A stretch of 43,313 bases of DNA from Clostridia bacterium UC5.1-1D2 (GTDB lineage: Bacteria > Bacillota > Clostridia > Lachnospirales > Lachnospiraceae): NCBI GenBank assembly GCA_001304855.1, contig BBZN01000036.1:1-43313 (forward strand), in the 5' to 3' direction. A program made the position numbers and the translations under genes. The notes under the pieces are model-generated. The model saw only the letters and a program-made list of their open reading frames with translations. It made no database searches and was not told the origin of the DNA. Of this stretch, positions 15,832 to 24,611 are shown piece by piece (within the stretch, counting starts at the first letter, position 1; every line of letters starts with the position of its first letter).

Positions 15832-16869
15832 ATGGCATATGATTTGAAAACCATAGCGAAAATGACAGGCTATTCCGTTTCTACCGTTTCAAGAGTTGTC
15901 AATGGGAAAGGCAGGGTATCCCAGAAAACAAGGGATAAGATATTGGAGATTGTGGATGAATACAATTATGTCCCGAACCAGATTGCCCGTTCTCTGAAAA
16001 GCAATGCGACCAATACGGTGGGTATTATTGTGCCGGATATCCGTGAGTATTTCTACAAGGTAATCCGGTCGGCCGACGCCATTTTTTCAAAACATGGCTA
16101 CAGTATTCTTCTGGCAGATTCTAATGAAGACCCGGAGAAAGAGGAAATGTACATCAAGCTGATGTATGAGAAGCGGGTGGACGGTTTGATTCTGGCTACG
16201 GTTTCCAATGAATTTAAAGCGCTGGATATCTTTTTTAATAATTCGGTGCCGGTGGTATTTATCGATAATCTGCCGGAGGTGGACGGAGCCTATGAGGACT
16301 GTGTGCTTCTGGATAATGCCAAAGCCAGCAGCATGGCCATCGATCAGTTTGTGAAGGAGGGCCACAGACGGATTGCCATTATTTCCGGAACGGAGACGGA
16401 GATGACGGGGCATGAGCGTATGGACGGCTATCTGAGAAGCATGCGGCTCCATGGTTTTGAACCGGATGAGCGGCTTGTGAAGATTGGACGGTATGAGGAG
16501 GAGGAAGGCTACCGCTGTATGGCGGAGCTGCTGGAGAACCGGCAGGAAGCCGGATTCACAGCCGTATATGTGAGCTCTTATAAGATGAGCTGCGGCGCTT
16601 TTAAGGCCATTAAGGAAAAGGAACTGAGGATTCCGGATGACGTGGCTGTAATTGCCTTTGATTTTACAGATGATACGGGCCTGATCACGCCTACTATAAC
16701 GTCTGTGGTACAGCCTATCGAACGAATCGGACGGATTGTGGCGGAACGTCTGATTGATAGGATGAAGATGGCAAAACAGGCAGAGGATGAGCGGGAGGAA
16801 GATTTTCCCCAGAAGATTATCCTGGCCCCGGGAATGCTCCTTGGGGAGAGCAGCCGTTATGTAAAATAA
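15832..16869 (+). CDS. LacI/GalR-family transcriptional regulator
   Basis: Intact 345-residue repressor. The N-terminal helix-turn-helix is LKTIAKMTGYSVSTVSRVVN (residues 4-23), with the hinge helix near PNQIARSLKS (43-52). The ligand domain is a type I periplasmic-binding fold (TVGIIVPDIREYFYKVIRSA, RVDGLILATVSNE, CGAFKAIKEKELRIPDDVAV). The ribosome binding site is weak (GAAGGACGAG). A TATAAT at 15762-15767 suggests its own weak promoter. By position in the operon it most likely binds the TAACGTT operators at 6125 and 6285 and senses the imported substrate or an intermediate (inference). Confidence 0.9.
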   Translation: MAYDLKTIAKMTGYSVSTVSRVVNGKGRVSQKTRDKILEIVDEYNYVPNQIARSLKSNATNTVGIIVPDIREYFYKVIRSADAIFSKHGYSILLADSNEDPEKEEMYIKLMYEKRVDGLILATVSNEFKALDIFFNNSVPVVFIDNLPEVDGAYEDCVLLDNAKASSMAIDQFVKEGHRRIAIISGTETEMTGHERMDGYLRSMRLHGFEPDERLVKIGRYEEEEGYRCMAELLENRQEAGFTAVYVSSYKMSCGAFKAIKEKELRIPDDVAVIAFDFTDDTGLITPTITSVVQPIERIGRIVAERLIDRMKMAKQAEDEREEDFPQKIILAPGMLLGESSRYVK

Positions 16870-16872
16870 GGA

Positions 16873-17060
16873 GGGCCCGTGAAAGGCCCCGGGCAACAGC
16901 GGCATCTGTATGAAACAGAAGGGCCCGTGAAAGGCCCCGGGCAACAGCGGCATCTGTATGAAACAGAAGGGCCCGTGAAAGGCCCCGGGCAGCAACAGCA
17001 TCTGTATGAAACAGAAGGCCCGTGAAAGGCCCCTGGAAACAGCGGCTGTCTGAAAACCAG
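16873..17060. repeat. 48-bp tandem repeat, about 3.9 copies, with internal hairpins
   Basis: Units start at 16873, 16921, 16969 and 17017; the first two are identical, the third has a small change in the middle, and the fourth is partial and diverged. Each unit contains GGGCC-CGTGAAA-GGCCC, able to form a hairpin, so the message here would fold into a series of stems. The array fills the gap between the LacI stop and the M24 gene. On the minus strand it is open in frame, but that frame is antisense to lacI and has no ribosome binding site. Confidence 0.85.
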
Positions 17061-17127
17061 AATGGCCAGGATGGTGCATGGAAGGAGGCCGCCGCGTAAA
17101 TTAAGAATAAATTTGGAGGATAGAATT

Positions 17128-18308
17128 ATGTCTATGGTATATTATGATGAGAATGAGGTAATAAAGCGGATTGCAAACGTGCGCAATATCTTGAAGGATA
17201 CCGGCTGCGATGCGGCTCTGATTTACTATGATGAGGTCAATATTGCAGACGCCTGGTATCTTACCGGCTGGTGCCCCCAGTTTGAGAAGGGGGCGGTGCT
17301 CCTTCCTCTGGAGGGGGATCCCATTCTTCTGGGAGGGCCGGAGAGCGAACCCTTCGCAAAGATGAGCAGTTCCATCACCAACACCAGATGCTTTTCTGTG
17401 TTCATGGTGCCGGATGAGGAATACCCCAACTCTGTTATCTCCACCTTTGACGACCTGAACAGAGAGCTTAAGGAGGCCGGAATTAAGCTGAGAAGGATCG
17501 GAACTGTGGGAACCAGCTATTTTCCACATGCCCTGTATGTACAGTTCCAGGAGGGATTTGAGGGAGCTGAGCTGATAGATATCACCGATGAGTACGAGGT
17601 GCTGAGGGAGGTTAAGTCTGAGTGGGAGAGAGAGAACATCCGCAAGGCCTGCTCCTTTACATATGACGCGTTCAAAGCCATGGAAGCCAAGGTGGCTCCC
17701 GGCGTTACCGAGATAGAGATTGCGGCGGAGGGAGAGTATGTGTGCCGCAAGGCCGGAGCCAACAACTTTGCTTTTCAGTGCATGGTGGGAAGCGGCGTCA
17801 GGGCCAATGCCGTAGTGCCCACTGCCACCAATAAGGAGATGGTGGAAGGGGAATGGGTTATGCTGGGTATTGCCCCCAGGTATAAGGGCTATGCAGGCGT
17901 TATGGGCGAGACGCTTCCCGTATCGGGCGTGTACACACAGGAGCAGAAAGAGGCCATGAATATTCTGAGAAAGGCTCTGCGCCTGACGAAGGCCATGCTG
18001 AAGCCCGGAATGTCAGGAACCGAGATTGACAAGCCAGCCAGGGATCTGTACCATGAACAGGATTGGTTTAAATATCTGGTGTGCCCATTTGCCCACACCA
18101 TCGGACTTATGGAGCAGAGCGGCCTTTCTACGGACCTAACAGTACCGATGTGCTGGCGCCGGGAATGGTTGTGAGCATCGACATCAGTTTCTTTGGACAT
18201 CCGACCCTTCACGGAGCCAGGATTGAGACGGTGTATGTGATTACTGAGGACGGATGCGAGCCTTTAAGCCCTGAGATGGACGCCAGATTTATGGAAGACA
18301 TCGTCTAA
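17128..18308 (+). CDS. M24-family creatinase-like protein lacking the metal ligands, one frameshift
   Basis: Pita-bread-fold protein of peptidase family M24 (Xaa-Pro peptidase/creatinase). The N-terminal creatinase domain spans ~1-150 and the catalytic-type domain ~165-393. True metallopeptidases have two Asp, one His and two Glu metal ligands plus a substrate His. Here the Asp region reads GIAPRYKGYAGVMGETL with no ligand Asp, the first His region reads ANAVVPTATN, the HTIG histidine is kept, the first Glu is Asp (SIDIS), and the last Glu is kept (GARIE). This resembles the metal-free creatinase branch or a pseudoenzyme rather than prolidase. ATG 17128 follows TTGGAGG. One missing G in AGCGGCC (about 18119-18124) breaks the frame; the repaired protein has 393 residues. 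Confidence 0.75.
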
Positions 18309-18319
18309 GAGGCAGCGGT

Positions 18320-18678
18320 ATGGACATTGGAAAAAAGATATGGGTTTTCGCCGACGGGGATTTGCCTCCACAAGGGCATGAGGAACCCTATGGGCATGAG
18401 GCCTGATGATAACCAACTGCACAGATGAAACGGCTAATATCCGTTTGAGCGTACTTTTCTCCCACAGGGAGCCCCAAGGAAAACCTTCTGCTTACAGTCC
18501 CCGGCAAGAGGGTAAGGTGCTTCCGGCTGGACGGACCTATCTCTCAGGAGGCTACCAGATACCCTTTGGGCAGTATGCCCTGATGCTGGAAAGTGATCGG
18601 CCGGTGGTGGCTGTCTTTGGAAGGCTGGACAGACGTAAGGACGTGTCCTATTATTCCGTGGCAGGCTACGGGGTATAA
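18320..18678 (+). CDS. Anabaena sensory rhodopsin transducer (ASRT) family protein, one frameshift
   Basis: The repaired 119-residue protein reads KKIWVFADGDLPPQG...GHEALMITNCTDETANIRLS, then HREPQG and VVAVFGRLDRRKDVSYYSVA. The order of motifs (W-x-AD-G-x-PP, HE-L-NC-D-A-I, D/H-REP, V-RLD-R) matches the ASRT superfamily, a small all-beta tetrameric fold. No rhodopsin gene is present. In bacteria without rhodopsin such proteins have been proposed to bind small molecules, often beside sugar-metabolism genes. One C is missing in GAGGCCTGATG (about 18399-18409). It lies 11 bases after the M24 gene and 78 bases before the DapA-like gene, so it is part of the catabolic operon. Possible roles are ligand sensing or substrate handling (inference). 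Confidence 0.75.
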
Positions 18679-18756
18679 TGACAGGGCCTGTCCGAGAAAA
18701 ACAGAAGTGTCTCTCTAAAATAAATTGTCAGATAACAATGAAAGGAAGTATTAATT

Positions 18757-19671
18757 ATGTATAAAGATTATGTTGAAAGATTAAAATGTGTAACACCTGC
18801 AACTCTCACCCCCTTAAATAAGGATGGCTCTCTGGATGAGGCGGGAATGGAGCGGCTGGTAAAATATCTGGTGGGAAAGGGCTGCAAGTCCCTGTTTATC
18901 CTGGGATATACAGGCGAAGTGAGAGCGTTTGACAGGGAAGAGAGAAGACGCATTACTGAGGTGGTCCGCAAGGCCGCAGGGGATGACGTGCTGATTACCG
19001 CAGGGGTTTGCGGAGACAGCACCCATATCGTCCAGCAGTTCAGCGAGGACGCTTGGGATGCAGGCGCAGACATGACGCTCATCACACCCACGGATTTCTT
19101 CTTCCTCACAGATGAGGAGCTGCGCAATCTCTTCTTAAAGCTGGCGGACGACGCCAAGAAGCCTTTTATGATTTACAATTGCCCGGAAAATCATCACTAT
19201 GTAAATCCCCAGCTGATGGCGGAGCTGTCAAAGCATGACAATATCATTGCATTAAAGCAGAGCACAACCACGGATAAGATTCAGCAGATGCAGCTGGCTC
19301 TGGATCCAAAAGAGGATTTTGTGATGATATCAGGGGATGAGTTTAATTTTTATCCGGCTATGACCCTGGGCGTGGAAGCGTTTATTATGGGCGGGCCGGG
19401 CAATATAGTGCCTGGAAAATGCATACAGATGTTTGAGGACTACAAGGCGGGAAGGAGAGAGAATCTCTACAAGGAGCACATGGAGCTGGTTTCCTTCTTC
19501 TCCGAGTTATATACCACGCTGCCTTATCCTATGGTTATATCCCAGATTAAAGCTGTCATGGAGCTTGCAGGAATCTGCGGACGCTGGATGAGACATCCGG
19601 TAAAGGAAGTGGCCAATGAAGATATGAAGATAATTGAAGACATGATGAAGCGCCACAATATTGAGGTTTAG
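18757..19671 (+). CDS. DapA/NAL-family class I lyase or deaminase
   Basis: Intact 304-residue TIM-barrel enzyme of the dihydrodipicolinate synthase/N-acetylneuraminate lyase superfamily. The carboxylate-binding GYTGE (near residue 49; usually G[TS]TGE), the catalytic Tyr in MIYNCPE (near 139) and the Schiff-base Lys in IALKQS (near 165) are present. Members include aldolases, 2-keto-3-deoxy-sugar-acid lyases and 1-pyrroline-4-hydroxy-2-carboxylate deaminase. In this operon, after the racemase and the D-amino-acid dehydrogenase, the deaminase role fits best (inference); a sugar-acid aldolase is the alternative because a sugar kinase follows. It has a GAAAGGAAG ribosome binding site, and TTGTCAGATAACAA just upstream is a weak dyad. 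Confidence 0.8.
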   Translation: MYKDYVERLKCVTPATLTPLNKDGSLDEAGMERLVKYLVGKGCKSLFILGYTGEVRAFDREERRRITEVVRKAAGDDVLITAGVCGDSTHIVQQFSEDAWDAGADMTLITPTDFFFLTDEELRNLFLKLADDAKKPFMIYNCPENHHYVNPQLMAELSKHDNIIALKQSTTTDKIQQMQLALDPKEDFVMISGDEFNFYPAMTLGVEAFIMGGPGNIVPGKCIQMFEDYKAGRRENLYKEHMELVSFFSELYTTLPYPMVISQIKAVMELAGICGRWMRHPVKEVANEDMKIIEDMMKRHNIEV

Positions 19672-19726
19672 GGCGCCGGACCTGATGGAATATAATTTCC
19701 GGGGTCTGAACATCCGCATAGAAGCG

Positions 19727-19768
19727 CTGCCGCCTTTTGCCGGGAAACCGGCAGAAAGCGGCAGTTTT
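19727..19768 (+). terminator. Intrinsic terminator or attenuator after the DapA-like gene
   Basis: CTGCCGCCTTTTGCCGG (19727-19743) pairs with CCGGCAGAAAGCGGCAG (19748-19764) across GAAA, 15 of 17 positions, followed by TTTT. The T-run is short, so readthrough into the kinase gene 15 bases later is plausible. Confidence 0.6.
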
Positions 19769-19782
19769 GGAAGGAGCAGGTT

Positions 19783-21291
19783 ATGAAATATCTGGTGGGA
19801 ATTGATAATGGAGGGACCTTTGTTAAGACGGCTGTATTTGACCAGGAAGGGCGTCAGATAGCGGCGGCAAAAGAGCCGGTAGTAAATGTAAGTCCCAGAC
19901 CCGGCTATACGGAGCGAGATATGGAACTGCTGTGGGAGGCCAGCGCCAGGACGTCCAGGACAGCGGTGGAGAAAAGCGGGATAGATCCCGCGGATATAGC
20001 AGGCGTATCCTTTTCCGGACATGGAAAGGGGCTCTACCTGGTGGATAAGAAGGGAAAGCCGCTGTATAGGGGAATTCTCTCCACTGATTCCAGAGCAGAG
20101 GAATATGTAAAAAGATGGAAAGAGGACGGAACCTGTAAACGGGTGTTTGCAAAAAGCCTTCAGACCGTTCTGGCCTGCCAGCCGGTAAGCCTGCTGGCAT
20201 GGCTGCGGGATAACGAGCCCGGAGTCTATGCAGAGATCGGGTATGTATTCTCCGTAAAGGACTATATCCGTTATCGGATAACAGGGGAAGCATATGGGGA
20301 ATACACAGATTTTCAGGGGGTAATCTGGTGAACCTCAACACAGGGCGTACGACAGGGAGCTTTTGGCCGAATTTGGACTGGAGGATGTGTACTGTAAACT
20401 TCCGCCTCTTAAAAACTCCTCAGACGTCTGCGGTTATGTGACGGAGGAGGCCGGGGAAAACTGGGTATACCTGCGGGGACGCCGGTGGCGGCGGGTATGT
20501 TTGACGTGACGCCTGCGGTCTGGCTTCCGGCCTGGTGGATACAGAGGGGCTGTGCACCATTGCCGGAACCTGGAGCATTAACGAATTTATTTCCTCCCGG
20601 CCTATTACCAACGGGCTGGTATCTCTTAATTCCATGTACTGTGTTCCGGGATTCTATCTGGTGGAGGACAGCAGTCCCACATCTGCCGGAAATCTGGAGT
20701 GGGCTGTTAAGCAGCTTGGGCTGGAACATAGGGCTGGGGGAAAAGATGAGCTTTACAATATGATAAACCGGCAGGTGGATTCTGTAAGGCCGGAGGACTG
20801 CCAGGTGTATTATCTCCCCTTCCTCAGCGGAACCCATGAAGGATTAAGGGCAAGGGGCGCCTGGATAGGGCTGACGGATTACCATGGGCAGGCCCATATG
20901 CTGAGGGCTGTGTATGAGGGAGTGGTGTTCTCCCATTGGATGCATATCTGCAGGCTGCTGCAAAGCCGCGGCATGTCCTCCGCCATCCGGCTGTCAGGAG
21001 GCGCCGCCAATTCCCAGGTATGGCTTCAAATGTTTGCGGATGTGATGCAGATTCCGGTGGAGGTAGTGGAAGGGAAGGAGCAGGGCGCCCAGGGTGCAGC
21101 CATGGCGGCAGGGGTAGCCGCCGGAATCTACAGGGACTACCAGGAGCTGCGGCCAGAATGGTAAAGGTCACAAAGACGGTAAAACCTCGGAAGGGATGAG
21201 GGATGTATACCAGCGGAAATATAAGGTATACTGCTCGATCATCGATGCCCTTGAACCTGTGTGGGGACAGATAAAGGAGGAGCTTTCATGA
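19783..21291 (+). CDS. FGGY-family carbohydrate kinase (paralog 1), six frameshifts
   Basis: ATP-dependent sugar kinase. The N-terminal phosphate loop is MKYLVGIDNGGTFVKTAVFD; VSFSGHGKGLYLVD is the substrate loop; the C-terminal FGGY domain has TIAGTWSINEFI, IRLSGGAANSQVWLQMFADV and GKEQGAQGAAMAAG. As sequenced it breaks into fragments. Alignment by eye to the paralog at 33741 places losses near 20309 (T), 20346 (G), 20463 (A), 20512 (G), 21152 (G) and 21197 (G). With these restored it is 504 residues, exactly the paralog's length. It probably phosphorylates a pentulose, hexulose or sugar alcohol. ATG follows AAGGAGCAGG. Its stop overlaps the acetyltransferase start. Confidence 0.8.
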
Positions 21292-21885
21292 CGGAAAGGG
21301 AAAAGCCGCAGGGGATACCTCTATGACGCCAATGACCGGGAACTTGTGGAAGTGAGAAACCGCTGCTATGAATTGACCTATGAATATAATCATACGAAGC
21401 CGCCCTTTTCAGGCGGTGGGGATATTATCCGCAGGCTTTTCGGCAGGACAGGAAAAAACTTCACCATTATGCCGCCCTTCCAGTGCGATTATGGCAGTAA
21501 TATAGAGATCGGAGAGAATTTTTTTGCCAATTTTAACTGCATTATGGTGGACTGCGCAAGGGTAACCTTCGGCGACAATGTATTTGTGGCCCCAAATTGC
21601 GGATTCTATACTGCAGGGCATCCCCTGGATGTAGAGCAGAGAAATCGAGGGCTGGAATACGCCTATCCCATAACAGTGGGGGATAACGTATGGTTTGGAA
21701 GCAGCGTCACGGTGCTCCCGGGGGTGACCATCGGCAGCAACACAGTCATTGGAGCGGGCAGCCTTGTAAACAGGGATATTCCCCCTGGAGTGGTAGCAGC
21801 CGGAAATCCATGCAGAGTGGTGAGACGTATTACGGAAGCGGATAAGAACCGGTATGGAGCCCTATTTTCTGCATCCGGGAAATAA
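21288..21885 (+). CDS. Maltose/galactoside-type sugar O-acetyltransferase, two frameshifts
   Basis: Left-handed beta-helix acetyltransferase of the Maa/LacA type, which uses acetyl-CoA to acetylate sugars. The N-terminal Maa domain reads MTEREKAAGGYLYDAND after restoring one A (A4 at 21301-21304) and one G (G4 at 21310-21313). Then come hexapeptide repeats (IEIGENFFANFNCIMVD, VTFGDNVFVAPNCGFYT) with the catalytic His in AGHPLD, and IGAGSLVNRDIPPGVVAAGNPCRVVR at the end. The repaired length is 199 residues, normal for the family. The start overlaps the kinase stop (ATGA), so the two are translationally coupled. Confidence 0.85.
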
Positions 21886-22042
21886 TTGTACCGGGAGGCG
21901 TTGGACAGGAGGCTTGCCCCACAGCCTGTACCTGGTTTGCTCTCAGGACTACGGATTCAGGATTTGTCAAATATGCATAGTCAAAGAATCGATTTGGGAG
22001 AAATGCACAAAAAGAACTCATAAATTTGGTAAACATTTAAGA

Positions 22043-22071
22043 TTGACACTTTCTTGTCAATTGTTTATACT
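22043..22071 (+). promoter_or_regulatory. Promoter of the PTS operon
   Basis: TTGACA at 22043-22048, a 17-base spacer and TATACT at 22066-22071: near consensus. It drives the RAT/terminator leader and the PTS gene, so basal transcription is probably constant and control is by antitermination. Confidence 0.85.
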
Positions 22072-22090
22072 GAACGGGCAATTAAAAAGA

Positions 22091-22120
22091 GAGCGTGTAA
22101 CTGGTAAAGCAGGCATTAAC
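22091..22120 (+). promoter_or_regulatory. RAT antiterminator site for a GlcT/LicT-type protein
   Basis: GAGCGTGTAACTGGTAAAGC followed by AGGCATTAAC resembles the ribonucleic antiterminator sites of glucose PTS genes (GTGTTACTGnnnnnnnCAGGCA pattern). Its 3' end is also the left arm of the terminator at 22112-22169, so RNA-protein binding and termination exclude each other. Confidence 0.7.
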
Positions 22121-22169
22121 TATGTAGGGAACATTGGAGACGATGTCCCGGCTGGTTGATGCCTTTTTT
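22112..22169 (+). terminator. Conditional terminator in the PTS leader
   Basis: GGCATTAAC (22112-22120) pairs with GTTGATGCC (22155-22163); an inner stem GGGAACAT/ATGTCCC extends it; TTTTTT follows at 22164. The left arm lies inside the RAT site. It is expected to stop transcription unless the antiterminator at 24612 is active. Confidence 0.75.
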
Positions 22170-22238
22170 GCGTATTCCGGCATAGGCCCCTGTGGGGCGG
22201 CCGGTGGATTTTAAGAAAAAAATAAGGAGTGATGAAGG

Positions 22239-24398
22239 ATGAAAGACAAGATTTTCGGTGTTCTCCAGAGAGTGGGGCGGAGCTTCATGCTGCCCATAGC
22301 GGTGCTTCCGGTAGCAGGGCTGCTGCTGGGAATCGGCAGTTCGTTCACAAATGCCACAACCATTCAGACCTATGGTCTGGAGCGGATGCTGGGGGACGGC
22401 ACAGTGCTTAATGCGCTGCTGGTGATAATGTCCAAAGCAGGAAGCGTTATATTTGACAATCTGCCTATCATATTCGCCGTGGGCGTTGCTATCGGTATGG
22501 CCAAGGCGGAGAAGGAAGTGGCTGCCCTGGCCGCCATGATTGCTTTCTTTGTCATGCACATCTCCATCAACGGCGTGCTGACGATCACAGGAAAGGTGCT
22601 GGCGGACGGCTCGGTTTCACCTGACGTGCTGGGAGGAACAATTGCTTCAGTGTGCGGCATACCAACGCTTCAGATGGGTGTGTTCGGAGGCATTATCGTG
22701 GGGCTGGGCGTAGCTGCCCTTCATAACCGGTATTATAAGATTGTACTGCCCAATGCGCTGTCATTTTTCGGAGGAACCCGCTTTGTGCCGATTATCTCCA
22801 CTGTGGTTTACGTAGGCGTGGGGATTCTCATGTATTTTATATGGCCGGCTGTCCAGAACGGCATCTTCGCTTTGGGCGGACTGGTGACCGGAACCGGGTA
22901 TCTGGGAACTCTGATTTTCGGCATTATAAAAAGAGCCTTATTCCCTTCGGCTCCATCATGTATTTTATATGCCGTTCTGGCAGACGGCTGTGGGCGGAAC
23001 TATGATGGTGGACGGCAGCATGATACAGGGCGGCCAGAATATTTTCTTTGCACAGCTGGCCTCGCCTGATGTGGTTCATTTCAGCGCAGACGCAACCAGG
23101 TATTTTTCAGGAGAGTTCATCTTCATGATATTCGGCCTTCCCGGCGCGGCCCTGGCCATGTACCGCTGTGCAAAGCCTGAAAAGCGAAAAGCGGCGGGAG
23201 GCCTTCTGCTCTCTGCGGCCCTGGCCAGCATGCTGACAGGCATTACGGAACCCATTGAGTTTTCCTTCCTTTTTGTGGCGCCTATGCTATTTGCCGTACA
23301 GGTTATTCTGGCAGGCAGCGCCTATATGATTGCCCACATGCTGAACATAGCGGTGGGACTTACCTTCTCAGGCGGTTTTCTGGATATGCTGATTTTCGGC
23401 GTGCTCCAGGGCAATGAAAAGACCAGCTGGATCCGGATTATACCGGTGGGAATTATATATTTCCTGCTGTACTACTTTATCTTTTGTTTCCTCATTAAGA
23501 AATTCGACTTAAAGACTCCGGGACGTGAGGAAGAGGAGGAGACGAAGCTCTACACCAGGCCGATGTAAACGCAAGAAAAAATGCCGGAACGAAAGGCGAA
23601 GATGGGGCCGGACAGGAGGATTTCCTCAGCGGCGAGATTGCCAAGGGGCTGGGAGGCAAAAGAAATATTACTTCCATTGACTGCTGCGCAACCCGTCTCC
23701 GGTGTTCGGTGGAGAAACCGGATCTGGTTAATGAGAAGCGCCTGAAAGCAACCGGCGCAGTGGGCGTTATCAAAAAAGGAGAGGGAGTACAGGTAATATA
23801 CGGCCCGAATGTTACGGTGATTAAGGCCAATCTGGAGCAGTACCTTCTGACGGCGCCGGATGAAGAACCGGAAGTTTTACCGGAGGCGGAGGACTCTGAG
23901 CCTCAGGAGGAGAAGAAAGGGCCGTGGGAGCCAGGCAGAAAGCCCGTCCTCCGGACACCGGCTGTTCTCTCCTTTTAACGGCAGGGCGGCCTCCATCACA
24001 GAATCGCCGGACGAGGCATTTTCCAGCAAAGCCATGGGGGACGGATATATGGTGATGCCTTCCGACGGCCAGGTGGTTGCGCCGGAGGACTGCGAGGTAA
24101 TCTTTGTGTTTCCCTCCAAACATGCCGTAGGTTTGCGGACAGAGGACGGCATGGAATACCTGCTCCACATCGGCGTGGACACGGTAAAGCTGGAGGGCCG
24201 GGGCTTTCAGGTGTTTGTAAGCGATGGGCAGAAGGTGAAAAAGGGCGACAAGCTGATGGAGTTCGACCTTGAATATGTGAAAGAACATGCCGCCAGCCAT
24301 GCCTGCATGGCAGTGTTCACAGGGCTGGCTGAGGGCCAGGAGATCCATATGAAAAAACAGGGGATGTCAGCGCTTTGGATGAGATTGCATGGTATTGA
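22239..24398 (+). CDS. ptsG: Glucose-type PTS permease EIICBA, six frameshifts
   Basis: A single polypeptide with three PTS domains. EIIC occupies about residues 1-430 and starts with SFMLPIAVLPVAGLLLGIG; ITEPIEFSFLFVAP is the family GITEP motif. EIIB carries the phosphocysteine in SIDCCATRLRCSV. EIIA carries the phosphohistidine in YLLHIGVDTVKLEG. It takes up glucose (or N-acetylglucosamine, the closest subfamily) and phosphorylates it. Missing bases inferred: two near 22941-22952, one G near 23562, two near 23918-23945, one G near 24362. The repaired length is 721 residues, usual for a full EIICBA. The leader carries promoter, RAT and terminator. Confidence 0.85.
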
Positions 24399-24611
24399 TG
24401 CCGGAAGGGATCCTATATCATTGATTTTGTAAGGGAGACTTTAGTTAGATGCGGCTGTTCTGCTTCCCATGGGGAGCGTGGGATAAGCGGAGGGCTGAAC
24501 GTGCAGTATTAGGGAATCCGGCAGAAAAATCCTCCCGGCCTGTAGATGTTTTAACCATTATGGATTATAATAATAGCAATGAATTTGAGAAGTGCAGGCA
24601 GGGAGGAGCTT

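Noticed and set aside
16873..17060. CRISPR array
   Set aside because: The 48-bp units are contiguous with no unique spacers, and no cas genes are present.
16087..17079. A 330-codon minus-strand frame with a GAFHGPFCFIQMPLLP repeat
   Set aside because: It is antisense to the intact LacI gene and the 48-bp array, has no ribosome binding site and has no protein-like composition outside the repeat.
18733..18746. Operator TTGTCAGATAACAA before the DapA-like gene
   Set aside because: Only a short imperfect dyad, unlike the TAACGTT sites bound by the likely LacI regulator, and no promoter is visible there.
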